A stretch of DNA of 64,000 nucleotides from Streptomyces fodineus (GTDB taxonomy: Bacteria > Actinomycetota > Actinomycetes > Streptomycetales > Streptomycetaceae), in assembly GCF_001735805.1 (NCBI RefSeq), contig NZ_CP017248.1, forward strand, positions 3,658,001 through 3,722,000, read 5' to 3'. Position 1 is the stretch's first letter. Each line of letters starts with the position of its first letter. A program made the position numbers and the translations under genes. The notes below the pieces were generated by a model. The model saw only the letters and a list, made by a program, of their open reading frames with translations, ran no database searches and was not told the DNA's origin. Shown one piece after another: positions 1 through 7,751 of the stretch.

Positions 1-310
1 CGACGGTCAGCCCGTCCTGCTCGACGTCCATGATGTGCACGTGCTGGGCGAGGTTGGCGAGATACACCGTGCCCTGTCCGTGACAGCGCATCAGGTCCAG
101 GCCCTCGCCGGTGTACGCCTGCGCGCGTGCCTGGTTGTTGCTGCGGTACTCGGCGTCGAACTCGACCAGGCCCTGGTAGGCGACCATGGTGCCCTTGCGG
201 GCGAGGATGTCGTCGTGGCCCTCCAGGACGACGCGGAGCAGCTGCGAGTTCTGCAGGCTCCAGCGTTCCTGCGTCTGGAGGTCGTTGTGCGCGAAAAGCG
301 GGCTCTGCAT
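1..310 (-). CDS. AIM24 family protein (3' end cut by window edge)
   Basis: The first 103 codons of an AIM24-family protein are visible; the C-terminus lies beyond base 1. The ATG at 310 follows a GGGGGAG ribosome binding site that overlaps the stop region of the upstream gene, so the two are probably translationally coupled. The readable part carries the family pattern of an ARKGTMVAYQG strand, then GEGLDLMRC and GTVYLAN. The same pattern occurs in the next two genes upstream. AIM24 proteins form a beta-rich fold; bacterial members often accompany TerD-type stress proteins, but their biochemical role is not established. This is the third AIM24 domain in a row in one operon. Confidence 0.85.
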   Translation of the reverse strand, partial: MQSPLFAHNDLQTQERWSLQNSQLLRVVLEGHDDILARKGTMVAYQGLVEFDAEYRSNNQARAQAYTGEGLDLMRCHGQGTVYLANLAQHVHIMDVEQDGLTV

Positions 311-327
311 GGCTTTCTGGCTCCCCC

Positions 328-1008
328 TCAGCCCCGGATCCGGATGCGGTCGGTGCTGTCCTCGCTGGGCTGGACGACGACGATGCCCTGGCCGGAGAAG
401 GCCATCTGGTAGGCCTCACCGCTGCCCCGGCCGATCAGCGACTGCGCCTTGAAGCTGCGCTTGCCCTTCACCTTCAGGTTCGGCGACCAGGCGACGAGCG
501 CGTCCGGGTCGACGTACGTCTCGTCCTCACCGCCGCCGCAGTCGACGACGATCGGCTCGCCCCGGGAGGTCAGCGCGACCCAGCCCTGCCCGGAGATCCT
601 GGTGTTCCACAGCCCCTGCCCGGCGAACTTCGCGAGCCCCTTCACACGCTCCACGCCCCAGCTGAGGTGGGCGTCGAAGGCCAGCAGGTTGGTGGCATTG
701 ACGGAGATGCCGTCGCCGTTGAGGTTGATCACGACGACGTTCGCGCCGTAGTCGGCGAGGTAGAGCAGGCCGTCCCCGGTGCACTTCATCAAAGGCGCGC
801 CCTCGCCGGTGATCCAGTCACGGGCGATCTGGCGGACGGCGGGCGGGTTGGGCTCGTACTGGACGAAGCCTTCGTAGGCGACCATCGAGCCCACGCGCGC
901 GAGAAGGTCGTTTCCGGTCTGCATGGCGACCTTCAGCATGTGGTTGCCGTGGTTCTCCATGCGGGCGGTGACGGGTGCGGGGGCGTAGCCCGCGAGCGGC
1001 TGGTTCAT
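328..1008 (-). CDS. AIM24 family protein
   Basis: A complete 226-residue AIM24 protein. The ATG at 1008 is preceded by AGAGGGAG at good spacing, and the gene begins 12 bases after the stop of the TerD-AIM24 fusion gene. The family signature is clear: LARVGSMVAYEGFVQYE near residues 36-52, a GEGAPLMKCTGDG turn near 69-81, and a C-terminal FSGQGIVVVQPSE strand. No signal peptide or membrane segment is visible, so it is probably cytoplasmic. It lies between two other AIM24 domains, which suggests a multi-subunit assembly or local gene duplication; that is inference. The substrate is unknown. Confidence 0.88.
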   Translation of the reverse strand: MNQPLAGYAPAPVTARMENHGNHMLKVAMQTGNDLLARVGSMVAYEGFVQYEPNPPAVRQIARDWITGEGAPLMKCTGDGLLYLADYGANVVVINLNGDGISVNATNLLAFDAHLSWGVERVKGLAKFAGQGLWNTRISGQGWVALTSRGEPIVVDCGGGEDETYVDPDALVAWSPNLKVKGKRSFKAQSLIGRGSGEAYQMAFSGQGIVVVQPSEDSTDRIRIRG

Positions 1009-1020
1009 GACGGGCTCCCT

Positions 1021-2748
1021 CTAGACCTCGTACGGCTGGACGACGATGAAGTTGCCGGGCGCGCCCCGGAACTGGAGGTTGACGCTCTCTCCGGTGTCGC
1101 CCGGGTAGGCGTTGCGGCGCATGCGGACCTGGCTGGAGACGATCACCTGGGAGGCGGCCGACCAGGCGACGACGGCGTTGCAGTCGGCGAAGGTGGTCGG
1201 CGTGACCGGCAGGACCACGGGCGTGCCGTGCGTCTTGACGACGATCGTGCCGGTGCCCTGGAACTGCATGGTGAACAGCGCGCCACCGGGGATGCCGTGG
1301 CCCTCGATGCGGCGGACCTCGTGCTGCAGGCTCTCGTCGAAGGCGAGGACGTTCTCCGCGGACACGCAGATCGCGTCGCCCTGGAGCTCGACGGGGTGCA
1401 GATGGGTGGAGTTCTCGGCGAGGAACACCTGGCCGTTGCCTGTGCAGCGCATCAACTGCATCTCCTGGCCGGTGGCGCTGCCGACGATCCGCCCGGCGAA
1501 CCCGGCGCCCTTGTAGCTGAAGTCGACCTTGCCCCGGTAGAGCACCATGCTGCCCTGCTTGGCCAGCACGGGCTGCCCGCCGATGCCGAGGTCGACGCGG
1601 ATCAGCTTCTTGTTCTGCTGCGTCCAGCGCTGCCCGGTCGGCGTCTCCTTGTACGTCTGCAGCGCGGCCATCACACCGGCACCGCCCTGCGGGGCGCCCT
1701 GCGGCGCTCCGTAACCGCCCGGCTGCCGGCCGGGAACCTGTCCGTAGCCCGGCGGCATGGGCGCGGCGGGCTGGCCGCCGTAGGAGGGCTGCTGCTGGCC
1801 GTAGCCGGGGGGCATCGGCGCGCCGGGCCGGTCGCCGTACGACGGCTGCTGCGGCGGCTGACCGTAGGACTGCTGGCCGTAAGGCTGCTGGGGCGGGTGG
1901 CCGTACGGCGCGGGGGCCGGGGCCGGGGGCGGGACGGTGCCGCCGGCGGGCGGGGCGAGGGGGGCGATGACCGTGGGCGCGGCGTGCACGTTCGGCGCGG
2001 GCGCGGGGGCCGGGGGCGGGGTCTGGCCGGGCGGCGTGAAGCCCTGCGGGGGCGTTCCTCCCGGCGGCGGGGCGAAGCCCTGGGCGGCGGACTGCGGCGC
2101 GGGGGCCGGGGCGGGTGCGGGTGTGGGGGCCGGCGGGGCGGCGAATGCGGGCGGGGCGAAGCCGGGGGCGGCGTCGGTCTGCGGCTGCGGCTGCTGCTGC
2201 GGGGCGGCGGGCGCCTCCTCCTCCAGCACCTCGCCGCCGAAGTTCTTCAGCAGCGCCTCCAGGCCGCCGTCGAAGCCCTGCCCGACCGCGGCGAACCGCC
2301 AGCCGTCCTTGAAGTAGAAGTCACCGAGCATCACGGCCCGCTCGGTGGAGAACTCCTTGCCGTTGAAGGAGTACCGCGCGACCTCCTCGCCGCCCGCCAC
2401 GATGCGCAGATAGCCGGGAGCGATCTGCGACATCTGCCCGGTGCCGTCGATGGTCGCCGTGAAGGACAGCTTCCGGATCTGCGACGGAATCCGGTCCAGC
2501 GTGACCCGGAACGACTCCGCGTCGCCGGCCTGGGCACCCAGCAACTGGATGGACTCCTCCGGGGACTTCGGCTGGTTGAAGAAGACGAAGTACCGGTCGT
2601 CCGAGAGCCGCTCGTCGGCGTCCAGACCGAAGCAGCTGATGTCGAAGGTCAGCCCGGGGGCGGAGATCTGCACGCCTACGTACAGATCCGTGCCTGCCGT
2701 GAGGTCACTGACCCTGGCCTTGTGGCCGCGTTGGAATTCCCTGGCCAT
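1021..2748 (-). CDS. TerD domain - AIM24 domain fusion protein
   Basis: The protein has 575 residues. An N-terminal TerD domain (about 1-185) starts MAREFQRGHKARVSDLTAG and contains the family stretches DISCFGLDADERLSDDRY and FVFFNQPKSP. A roughly 160-residue Pro/Gln/Gly/Ala linker with PPGYGQQQPSYG-like repeats follows, then a C-terminal AIM24 domain (about 355-575) with SMVLYRGKVDFSYKG and QLMRCTGNGQVFLAE. TerD domains bind calcium and belong to the tellurite/stress-resistance family. I chose ATG 2748 over an upstream start because TerD proteins begin here and a GGGGGAC precedes it. It is the first gene of a three-gene AIM24 operon. The linker is typical of long disordered streptomycete spacers. 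Confidence 0.9.
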   Translation of the reverse strand: MAREFQRGHKARVSDLTAGTDLYVGVQISAPGLTFDISCFGLDADERLSDDRYFVFFNQPKSPEESIQLLGAQAGDAESFRVTLDRIPSQIRKLSFTATIDGTGQMSQIAPGYLRIVAGGEEVARYSFNGKEFSTERAVMLGDFYFKDGWRFAAVGQGFDGGLEALLKNFGGEVLEEEAPAAPQQQPQPQTDAAPGFAPPAFAAPPAPTPAPAPAPAPQSAAQGFAPPPGGTPPQGFTPPGQTPPPAPAPAPNVHAAPTVIAPLAPPAGGTVPPPAPAPAPYGHPPQQPYGQQSYGQPPQQPSYGDRPGAPMPPGYGQQQPSYGGQPAAPMPPGYGQVPGRQPGGYGAPQGAPQGGAGVMAALQTYKETPTGQRWTQQNKKLIRVDLGIGGQPVLAKQGSMVLYRGKVDFSYKGAGFAGRIVGSATGQEMQLMRCTGNGQVFLAENSTHLHPVELQGDAICVSAENVLAFDESLQHEVRRIEGHGIPGGALFTMQFQGTGTIVVKTHGTPVVLPVTPTTFADCNAVVAWSAASQVIVSSQVRMRRNAYPGDTGESVNLQFRGAPGNFIVVQPYEV

Positions 2749-2877
2749 GCGTAACGACCGTCCCCCATCCCGAATGTGAGTGCGTCGCGCCAGGCTAACG
2801 GCAAAGTCCGACATCGGGCGCAGCCGGTACAGACCCGGTACACAACCGCGCCCCGAGGCGGACACGGGGCGCCGGGC

Positions 2878-3474
2878 TCACTCCCCGCGGGCTCCGGGCA
2901 CATGCGGCAGCCGCTCCGCGGCGACGACCCCTTCGAGGTAGCCGCGTGCCCGCTCGGTGCGCGGGTACGCCTCCAGCAGCCGCCAGAAGTCGGACCCGTG
3001 ACCGGGGACCAGCAGATGGGCCAGCTCGTGGCAGAGGACGTAGTCGATGACGTACTCGGGCATTCCCTGCAGCCGGTGCGAGAGCCGGATGCTGCCCTCG
3101 GCCGGGGTGCACGAACCCCAGCGGGTGTTCTGGTTGGTGACCCAGCGTACGGAGGCGGGGCGGGCCCGGCCGTCGAAGTACTGCGCCGACAGCCGCTCGG
3201 CACGCTCGGCCAACTCGGCGTCGCCGAGCACCCGCTTGCTCTCCTGGGCAGCGAGTTTGTCGAGCATGACGGTGATCCAGCGCTGCTCCTCCGCCTTCGA
3301 CATCCGGGCGGGGATCAGTACGACGGTGCGATCGCCCTCGCGGTACGCGGAGACCGTCCGGCGGCGCCGGGAACTCCTGCGGACCTCGATCGCGCTCGCC
3401 CCCGAGCCGCCGGGCGGCTGGCTCGTCGTGCTGCGCTGTGGCTTTCCGGCGCGGTGCAGTGGGTCGGCGGGCAC
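2878..3474 (-). CDS. YgjP-like zinc metallopeptidase (M48/DUF45-type)
   Basis: A 198-residue protein with a zinc-protease HELAH motif at 149-153 and a third ligand candidate in PGHG at about H159. Upstream it has the conserved TRWGSCT segment near 117-123 and DYVLCHELAHL, which match the YgjP-like (SprT-related) peptidase fold. The first 45 residues are basic and low-complexity, and the start at GTG 3474 is not well supported by a ribosome binding site, so a shorter N-terminus is possible. There is no signal peptide, so it should be cytoplasmic. It is transcribed divergently from the ThiF-like gene. The substrate is unknown. Confidence 0.82.
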   Translation of the reverse strand: MPADPLHRAGKPQRSTTSQPPGGSGASAIEVRRSSRRRRTVSAYREGDRTVVLIPARMSKAEEQRWITVMLDKLAAQESKRVLGDAELAERAERLSAQYFDGRARPASVRWVTNQNTRWGSCTPAEGSIRLSHRLQGMPEYVIDYVLCHELAHLLVPGHGSDFWRLLEAYPRTERARGYLEGVVAAERLPHVPGARGE

Positions 3475-3852
3475 GCCCCGACGTTACCCGTTGGGCATGG
3501 CCAAAGTCCCGGCTCCGGGAGGGTTCGATCCCGATCCCCCACCATGCGTTTGATTCCTATGATTCCTACGACTGATCCGCACATCCGGTTTTTCCGGCTC
3601 CGCGCGTCCGCATTGAGCGACTTTGCCTGATCGGTTTTGCCGGGTTCGCCGGATCGGTTCGGTGAATTCTGCCCGGCCACCTCAGATCGTCTTATATGAC
3701 GAAACCCCCAGCCTGTGGACAACTCTCGGCGCCGGACGGACGGGTGCGGCATGCTGGCAGTCGTCGGCGGGGCGCGACCGGCCCCACCGGCGATCAGATG
3801 TTGGGATGCTTTCGGACGTTTGGGATGCTTTCAAGGGATACGGGGGCCAGTC
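3475..3852. other. Divergent intergenic region with a 13-base direct repeat
   Basis: This 378-base gap separates the YgjP-like peptidase (leftward) from the ThiF-like gene (rightward), so it should hold both promoters. I could not assign clear -35/-10 hexamers. The notable element is a perfect direct repeat, TTGGGATGCTTTC, at 3801-3813 and 3820-3832 (19-base period). It ends about 20 bases before the ThiF start codon and could be a regulator site. The stretch 3540-3660 is less GC-rich than its surroundings. No tRNA or convincing small ORF was found. Confidence 0.4.
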
Positions 3853-5070
3853 ATGCATCCGATGATGAAGCCCGCGCTACGGCGCGGCTGGCGTGATCGC
3901 GACACCGTGCAGTTCGGGATGACCCCGGCGCACGCACTGGCGCTGGGACCGATGGACCCGGCGACGCGCGGCTTTCTGGATCTGCTCAACGGCACACGCG
4001 GGCTGCCACTGCTGCGCGAGGAGGGCAGCCGTATGAACCTCCCGGCCGGCCAGGTCGACACCCTGCTTCAGCGGCTGGCCCGCGCGGGCCTGGTGGACGA
4101 CGCACGCGGCGGCGGACCGGCCGCGGACACGCTGCGCGAGAAGCCGGACGTCCTGCGGCGGCTGCGCCCCGACCTCGCCGCACTGTCCCTGACCACGACC
4201 GAGCCGGGCGGCGCACTGGCCCGGCTCGCCGCCCGCCGCGCGCTGCGCGTGCGGGTGCGGGGCGCGGGCCGGGTCGGCGCCGTACTGGCGTCGGTGCTGT
4301 CGGGCGCCGGAGTCGGCGAGGTCGACGTGCGCGACATGGGATGCGTGGAACCATGGGACGTGGCACCGGGCGGACTGCCCGCCGAGTCGCTCGGCGAGCG
4401 CCGGGACACGGCGGCGCGAGCCGCGGTGCGCCGTGCCGCACCCGACCGCCCACCGCGCCACGCCCACTCCCCCGGCTCCGGCGCCCGGGACCGCGGACTC
4501 GACCTGGTGATCCTCACACCCCGGGACGACGTGGCCGTGCACGCCCCCGACCCGGCCGAAGCCGAGCCGCTCATGGCCTCGGGAACGCCGCATCTGTACG
4601 CCGGTGTCGTCGAGGGCACCGGTGTCGTCGGACCACTCGTTCTGCCCGGCACATCGGGCTGCGCCGGCTGTCTCCACCTCGGCCGCGGGGACCGGGACCC
4701 GGCCTGGCCCCGGCTGACCGCCCAGTGGCGCTGCGGCAGGGCCCGCCCGGTCGGGGCCTGCGATCTGACGCTGGCCACGGCGGTCGCCGGACTGGCCGCG
4801 GCACACGCGCTGACCTTCCTCGACGGGCAGTCGCCGTCCAGCACAGGCACCCGCTGGGAGGTGTCCGCGCCCGGCATGGACTGGCACGCCCGACCGGTCC
4901 GGCCGCATCCGGCATGCGGGTGCGGCGCGGCGGAGAGAGGTAAGAAGGGGGAGCACTCCTCAACCGGCGGCGGACCGCGCGCGACAATGGCGGTGCAACG
5001 GCCGTCCACGCAGCGACGACGCAAGGCAGGCGCGGCACGGCCGACTGGGACTTGGAGGGCGCATGTCTGA
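3853..5070 (+). CDS. E1-like ThiF/TOMM-type adenylyltransferase-fold protein
   Basis: The protein has 405 residues. The N-terminal 110 residues resemble a winged-helix or leader-binding domain. From about residue 120 there is a Rossmann-like E1/ThiF fold with RVRGAGRVGAVLASVLSGAG as a glycine-rich nucleotide loop. Zinc-type cysteines follow in SGCAGC and in the C-terminal HPACGCG. E1-like proteins activate C-termini by adenylation, or, as in azoline-peptide (TOMM) systems, bind a precursor without catalysis. No YcaO or precursor gene is nearby, so the partner is unknown. ATG 3853 follows a GGGGG purine tract. The last 8 bases overlap the start of the ABC1 kinase gene, implying coupled translation. 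The C-terminal 70 residues are low-complexity. Confidence 0.78.
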   Translation: MHPMMKPALRRGWRDRDTVQFGMTPAHALALGPMDPATRGFLDLLNGTRGLPLLREEGSRMNLPAGQVDTLLQRLARAGLVDDARGGGPAADTLREKPDVLRRLRPDLAALSLTTTEPGGALARLAARRALRVRVRGAGRVGAVLASVLSGAGVGEVDVRDMGCVEPWDVAPGGLPAESLGERRDTAARAAVRRAAPDRPPRHAHSPGSGARDRGLDLVILTPRDDVAVHAPDPAEAEPLMASGTPHLYAGVVEGTGVVGPLVLPGTSGCAGCLHLGRGDRDPAWPRLTAQWRCGRARPVGACDLTLATAVAGLAAAHALTFLDGQSPSSTGTRWEVSAPGMDWHARPVRPHPACGCGAAERGKKGEHSSTGGGPRATMAVQRPSTQRRRKAGAARPTGTWRAHV

Positions 5071-6442
5071 TCTTCCCCGGAAGGCGGTCACCCGTACCGC
5101 CAAGCTCGCCGCGCTCCCGCTCGGCATCGCCGGCCGGGCGACCTGGGGGCTGGGCAAGCGGATCGTGGGCGAGTCCGCGGAGATCGTCGGCCGTGAACTG
5201 CAACAGCGCACGGCCGAGCAGCTGTTCAAAGTGCTCGGCGAGCTGAAGGGCGGTGCGATGAAGTTCGGGCAGGCGCTGTCCGTCTTCGAGTCCGCACTGC
5301 CCGAGGAGGTCGCCGGGCCCTACCGCGCGGCCCTGACCAAGCTGCAGGAAGCGGCGCCGCCGATGCCGACCCGCACGGTGCACGCGGTGCTCACGGAGCG
5401 ACTGGGCCCAAACTGGCGTGATCTGTTCGAGGAGTTCGAGGACAAACCGGCCGCCGCGGCCTCGATCGGGCAGGTGCACCGGGCCGTGTGGCACGACGGC
5501 CGCGAGGTGGCGGTCAAGGTGCAGTACCCGGGCGCCGGCGAGGCCCTGCTCTCCGACCTGGGTCAACTGAGCCGGTTCGCCCGCCTGTTGGGGCCGCTGA
5601 TTCCCGGCATGGACATCAAGCCGCTCATCGCGGAACTGAAGGACCGCGTCTCCGAGGAACTGGACTACGGCCTGGAGGCGCAGGCCCAGAGCGCTCACGC
5701 GGAGGAGTTCGCCGACGACCCGGACGTGGTGGTCCCTGCGGTGGTGCACCAGTGCGATCAGGTCCTGGTGACCGAGTGGATCGACGGCATCCCGTTGTCG
5801 GAGGTGATCTCGGACGGCACCGAGGAGCAGCGCGACCGCGCCGGCCAGCTCCTGGCCCGGTTCCTCTTCTCGGGCCCGGCCCGCACCGGACTGCTGCACG
5901 CCGACCCGCACCCCGGCAACTTCCGGCTGCTGCCCGGCGGCCCGGCCGGCGAGGACGACTGGCGCCTGGGCGTCCTGGACTTCGGCACGGTCGACCGGCT
6001 GCCCGGCGGACTGCCGTTGCCGATCGGCGTCTCCCTCCGCATGACCCTGGACGGCGAAGCCGAGCCGGTCTACGAACTCCTCTGCGAGGAAGGGTTCGTG
6101 AAGGAGTCCATAGAGCTGGACCCCGACGCGGTCCTCGACTATCTGCTGCCGATCATCGAACCGGCCCGGGTCGAGGCGTTCACCTTCACCCGCAGCTGGA
6201 TGCGCAACCAGGCCGCCCGCATCGCCGACCCCCGCTCCCCCGCCTACCAGCTGGGCAAGCGGCTCAACCTGCCGCCCGCCTATCTGCTGATCCACCGGGT
6301 GACCCTGAGCACGATCGGCGTCCTGTGCCAACTGGGTGCCACGGTGCGGCTCCGCGAGGAACTGGAGGAGTGGCTGCCGGGGTTCGTCCCCGACGCCTTC
6401 GATGACGAACTGACCGAGGAGGAGCCTGCGGCGGAGGCTTGA
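5063..6442 (+). CDS. ABC1/UbiB-family atypical protein kinase
   Basis: A 459-residue member of the ABC1/AarF/UbiB atypical kinase family. Visible hallmarks are the MKFGQ motif (66-70), the Ala-rich AAASIGQV loop that replaces the usual glycine loop (about 130-138), AVKVQYPG with the ATP-site lysine, the catalytic HADPHPGNF near 280 and the metal-binding LDFGTV near 305. Family members support quinone or lipid-related metabolism; streptomycetes make menaquinone and the substrate of this branch is not known. The start codon lies inside the preceding ThiF gene (8-base overlap). A G-rich tract follows the stop codon. Confidence 0.9.
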   Translation: MSDLPRKAVTRTAKLAALPLGIAGRATWGLGKRIVGESAEIVGRELQQRTAEQLFKVLGELKGGAMKFGQALSVFESALPEEVAGPYRAALTKLQEAAPPMPTRTVHAVLTERLGPNWRDLFEEFEDKPAAAASIGQVHRAVWHDGREVAVKVQYPGAGEALLSDLGQLSRFARLLGPLIPGMDIKPLIAELKDRVSEELDYGLEAQAQSAHAEEFADDPDVVVPAVVHQCDQVLVTEWIDGIPLSEVISDGTEEQRDRAGQLLARFLFSGPARTGLLHADPHPGNFRLLPGGPAGEDDWRLGVLDFGTVDRLPGGLPLPIGVSLRMTLDGEAEPVYELLCEEGFVKESIELDPDAVLDYLLPIIEPARVEAFTFTRSWMRNQAARIADPRSPAYQLGKRLNLPPAYLLIHRVTLSTIGVLCQLGATVRLREELEEWLPGFVPDAFDDELTEEEPAAEA

Positions 6443-6480
6443 TCCGGGGTGCCTGGAATCGGGGGCCCTGGGTCCTTGAA

Positions 6481-6510
6481 GGGGGTGGGGGGGAGGGGAG
6501 GGGGGAGGGG
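6481..6510 (+). other. G-quadruplex-prone poly-G tract
   Basis: Thirty consecutive bases contain only G with single T or A interruptions, in five G-runs of 4 to 7 bases. They lie in the 83-base gap between two convergent genes (the ABC1 kinase stop at 6442 and the zinc-ribbon-like gene stop at 6526). Runs this dense with one-base loops are strong candidates for intramolecular quadruplexes in the plus strand and in kinase transcript read-through. The tract may act as a structural transcription stop, since no ordinary hairpin terminator separates the pair. Confidence 0.6.
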
Positions 6511-6525
6511 CCCCCGAGAAGCGGC

Positions 6526-6738
6526 TCACCACCAGGACGAGTCCAGCCGCCCCTCGATCGCCCTCAGGTTCTCCCTGGAGCAGGAGTCGCAGAAGTACTG
6601 GCGGACGCCATTCTCCACGGAGCAGGTCCAGGTGGCCGGCGGGGGGCCGTCGGCGGGGGTGCCGCAGCGGGCGCACACGAGCACGCGGCGCTCCGGGGTG
6701 GAGCCGCCCTGATCACTTCCTCCGGGAAGACTCGTCAC
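6526..6738 (-). CDS. Small cysteine-rich protein (zinc-ribbon-like)
   Basis: A 70-residue protein with CxxC pairs at 22-25 (VCARCG) and 50-53 (FCDSC), plus a further Cys at 39. This suggests a structural zinc site. The C-terminus SRENLRAIEGRLDSSWW is helical and ends in two tryptophans. I do not recognise a named family, though the layout looks like many conserved actinomycete small proteins. It faces the ABC1 kinase gene convergently and lies downstream of a strong hairpin (6786-6821) that separates it from the wblC operon. Function is unknown. Confidence 0.65.
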   Translation of the reverse strand: MTSLPGGSDQGGSTPERRVLVCARCGTPADGPPPATWTCSVENGVRQYFCDSCSRENLRAIEGRLDSSWW

Positions 6739-6785
6739 CCGGCGACGATAACTCCGTCGGCGGCGGATCGCCCGCGCAACGCACC

Positions 6786-6821
6786 GCGGGGGCCGGTCCG
6801 TTCGGCCGGACCGGCCCCCGC
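6786..6821. terminator. Hairpin terminator below the wblC operon
   Basis: A perfect 15-bp stem (6786-6800 with 6807-6821) encloses a TTCGGC loop. It lies between the end of the 107-residue gene at 6877 and the zinc-ribbon-like gene start at 6738. It probably ends wblC-operon transcription. No strong T-tract follows, as is usual for streptomycete terminators. Confidence 0.7.
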
Positions 6822-6876
6822 TCGAGAAGGCTTCGCCTCCCGGGCCGGGAGGCCACCGCTTCTGCAGGTGTGATCG

Positions 6877-7200
6877 TTACTGCATGACGGCCATGGCGAG
6901 CGCGCGGCGGGCGCGCAGCGAGGCGCGCTCGGCCCTGCGCTGCATCCGCTGGGCGGCCGCCAGGCGCACGGCCCGGCGTTCCCGCACGGCCTCATGGAGT
7001 CGCTCGTGCATATGCGCACGAGCCAGGGCTTCTTGCATGAGTTGCATCTCTCGGGTCCTGTTCTGGCGCGCTTCACTCGCGCCGGTGGTGGTGACGTCTG
7101 GGGTCGCGGAGCCTGCGAGCTCGCTGGTGGACGGCTTCATCGGGGCCTGCTTCTTGGGGTCGTGCGTGAGGGGACGGTCGATCGTTCCTGCGGTGTTCAT
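6877..7200 (-). CDS. Arg/Ala-rich helical protein coupled to wblC
   Basis: A 107-residue protein of unknown family. Its ATG overlaps the wblC stop codon as ATGA, so it is almost certainly co-translated with wblC. The first 45 residues are polar and probably unstructured. The rest (NRTREMQLMQEALARAHMHE onward) is one long charged helix rich in Arg, Glu and Ala with no membrane segment, resembling a coiled coil or nucleic-acid-binding helix. Co-expression with an antibiotic-induced regulator suggests a role in the same stress response; that is inference from position only. Confidence 0.6.
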   Translation of the reverse strand: MNTAGTIDRPLTHDPKKQAPMKPSTSELAGSATPDVTTTGASEARQNRTREMQLMQEALARAHMHERLHEAVRERRAVRLAAAQRMQRRAERASLRARRALAMAVMQ

Positions 7201-7574
7201 GCCGTGACCGGGTTCTTGCGCGGGCGACCACGCGGCCGCTTCCGGGCGACGACGACACCCTGGACGAACAGCTCGCCACCCCAGACGCCCCAGGGCTCAC
7301 GCCGCTCCTTGGCGCCGGCGAGGCAGGCCTCGATCAGCGGGCAGGTGCGGCAGAGGGACTTGGCGTACTCGACGTCCGCCGGCGACTCGGCGAAGAAGAC
7401 CTCCGGGTCGTAGGAACGGCAGGGGACGGGTACGCCGAGGTTCTCGATGGCGTCGTCGAGCGCGGTGAGCGCGGTGAGGGGGGCGAGGGGGGTCAAGGTG
7501 GAGTCCTCCGTGAGGCCGGGCGGGGGGATCGTTTGCGAAGGCGGTACGGACGGGGCGTGCGCTTCGAGTTGCAC
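7197..7574 (-). CDS. wblC: WhiB-family transcription factor WblC (WhiB7)
   Basis: A 125-residue WhiB-like iron-sulfur regulator. Four cysteines at 52, 75, 78 and 84 (CxxC then C-x5-C) should hold a 4Fe-4S cluster, followed by the GVWGG turn (96-100). The C-terminal AT-hook, RGRPR at 115-119 within KRPRGRPRK, distinguishes WblC/WhiB7 from other WhiB proteins. In this family the protein binds the primary sigma factor and activates AT-rich promoters of intrinsic antibiotic-resistance genes, including its own. GTG 7574 follows AGGAAG. A long leader with an attenuator precedes the gene, and a coupled small gene follows it. Confidence 0.95.
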   Translation of the reverse strand: MQLEAHAPSVPPSQTIPPPGLTEDSTLTPLAPLTALTALDDAIENLGVPVPCRSYDPEVFFAESPADVEYAKSLCRTCPLIEACLAGAKERREPWGVWGGELFVQGVVVARKRPRGRPRKNPVTA

Positions 7575-7679
7575 GGTTGGTCTTCCTCGTCTGGTCGTTC
7601 CGGCCGGTTGACCGGGTGTCGGCTGGTACCGGGTTCTTTTCTTGTCCCGAGGCCCCCTCGGTCCGTCGTCCCCGTTCGG

Positions 7680-7724
7680 GGAAAACAGAAGGGCCGCGGA
7701 TCCCGGGTGGGGTTCCGCGGCCCT
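7680..7724 (-). terminator. Intrinsic attenuator in the wblC leader
   Basis: An 11-bp GC-rich stem (7690-7700 with 7714-7724) is followed, in the direction of wblC transcription, by a T-rich run TTCTGTTTTC. This is a Rho-independent terminator about 100 bases upstream of the wblC start and 22 bases after the upstream ORF stop. Attenuation that is relieved by ribosome-targeting antibiotics is established for whiB7/wblC leaders; this element has the expected position. Confidence 0.85.
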
Positions 7725-7734
7725 GAAGGCGCCG

Positions 7735-7751
7735 GCCTGATCGGATCAGGC
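7735..7751 (-). promoter_or_regulatory. Candidate anti-terminator hairpin overlapping the uORF stop
   Basis: A perfect inverted repeat, GCCTGATC with GATCAGGC around one central base, covers the stop codon of the upstream ORF (7746-7748), immediately upstream of the attenuator. A ribosome stalled at the end of the uORF would mask it. That makes it a candidate switch between folds in the leader. Confidence 0.5.

Noticed and set aside
127..2754. An 875-codon plus-strand open frame across the AIM24/TerD genes
   Set aside because: It is the antisense shadow of three genes with clear domains; its protein is Arg/Gly/Leu-rich low complexity without a ribosome binding site, as expected for high-GC codon bias.
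3518..3550. A GGTTCGATCCC segment ending CCCCCACCA, like the T-loop and 3' end of a tRNA
   Set aside because: No matching acceptor, D or anticodon arms can be built in the preceding 75 bases, and the T-stem pairs only over two bases.
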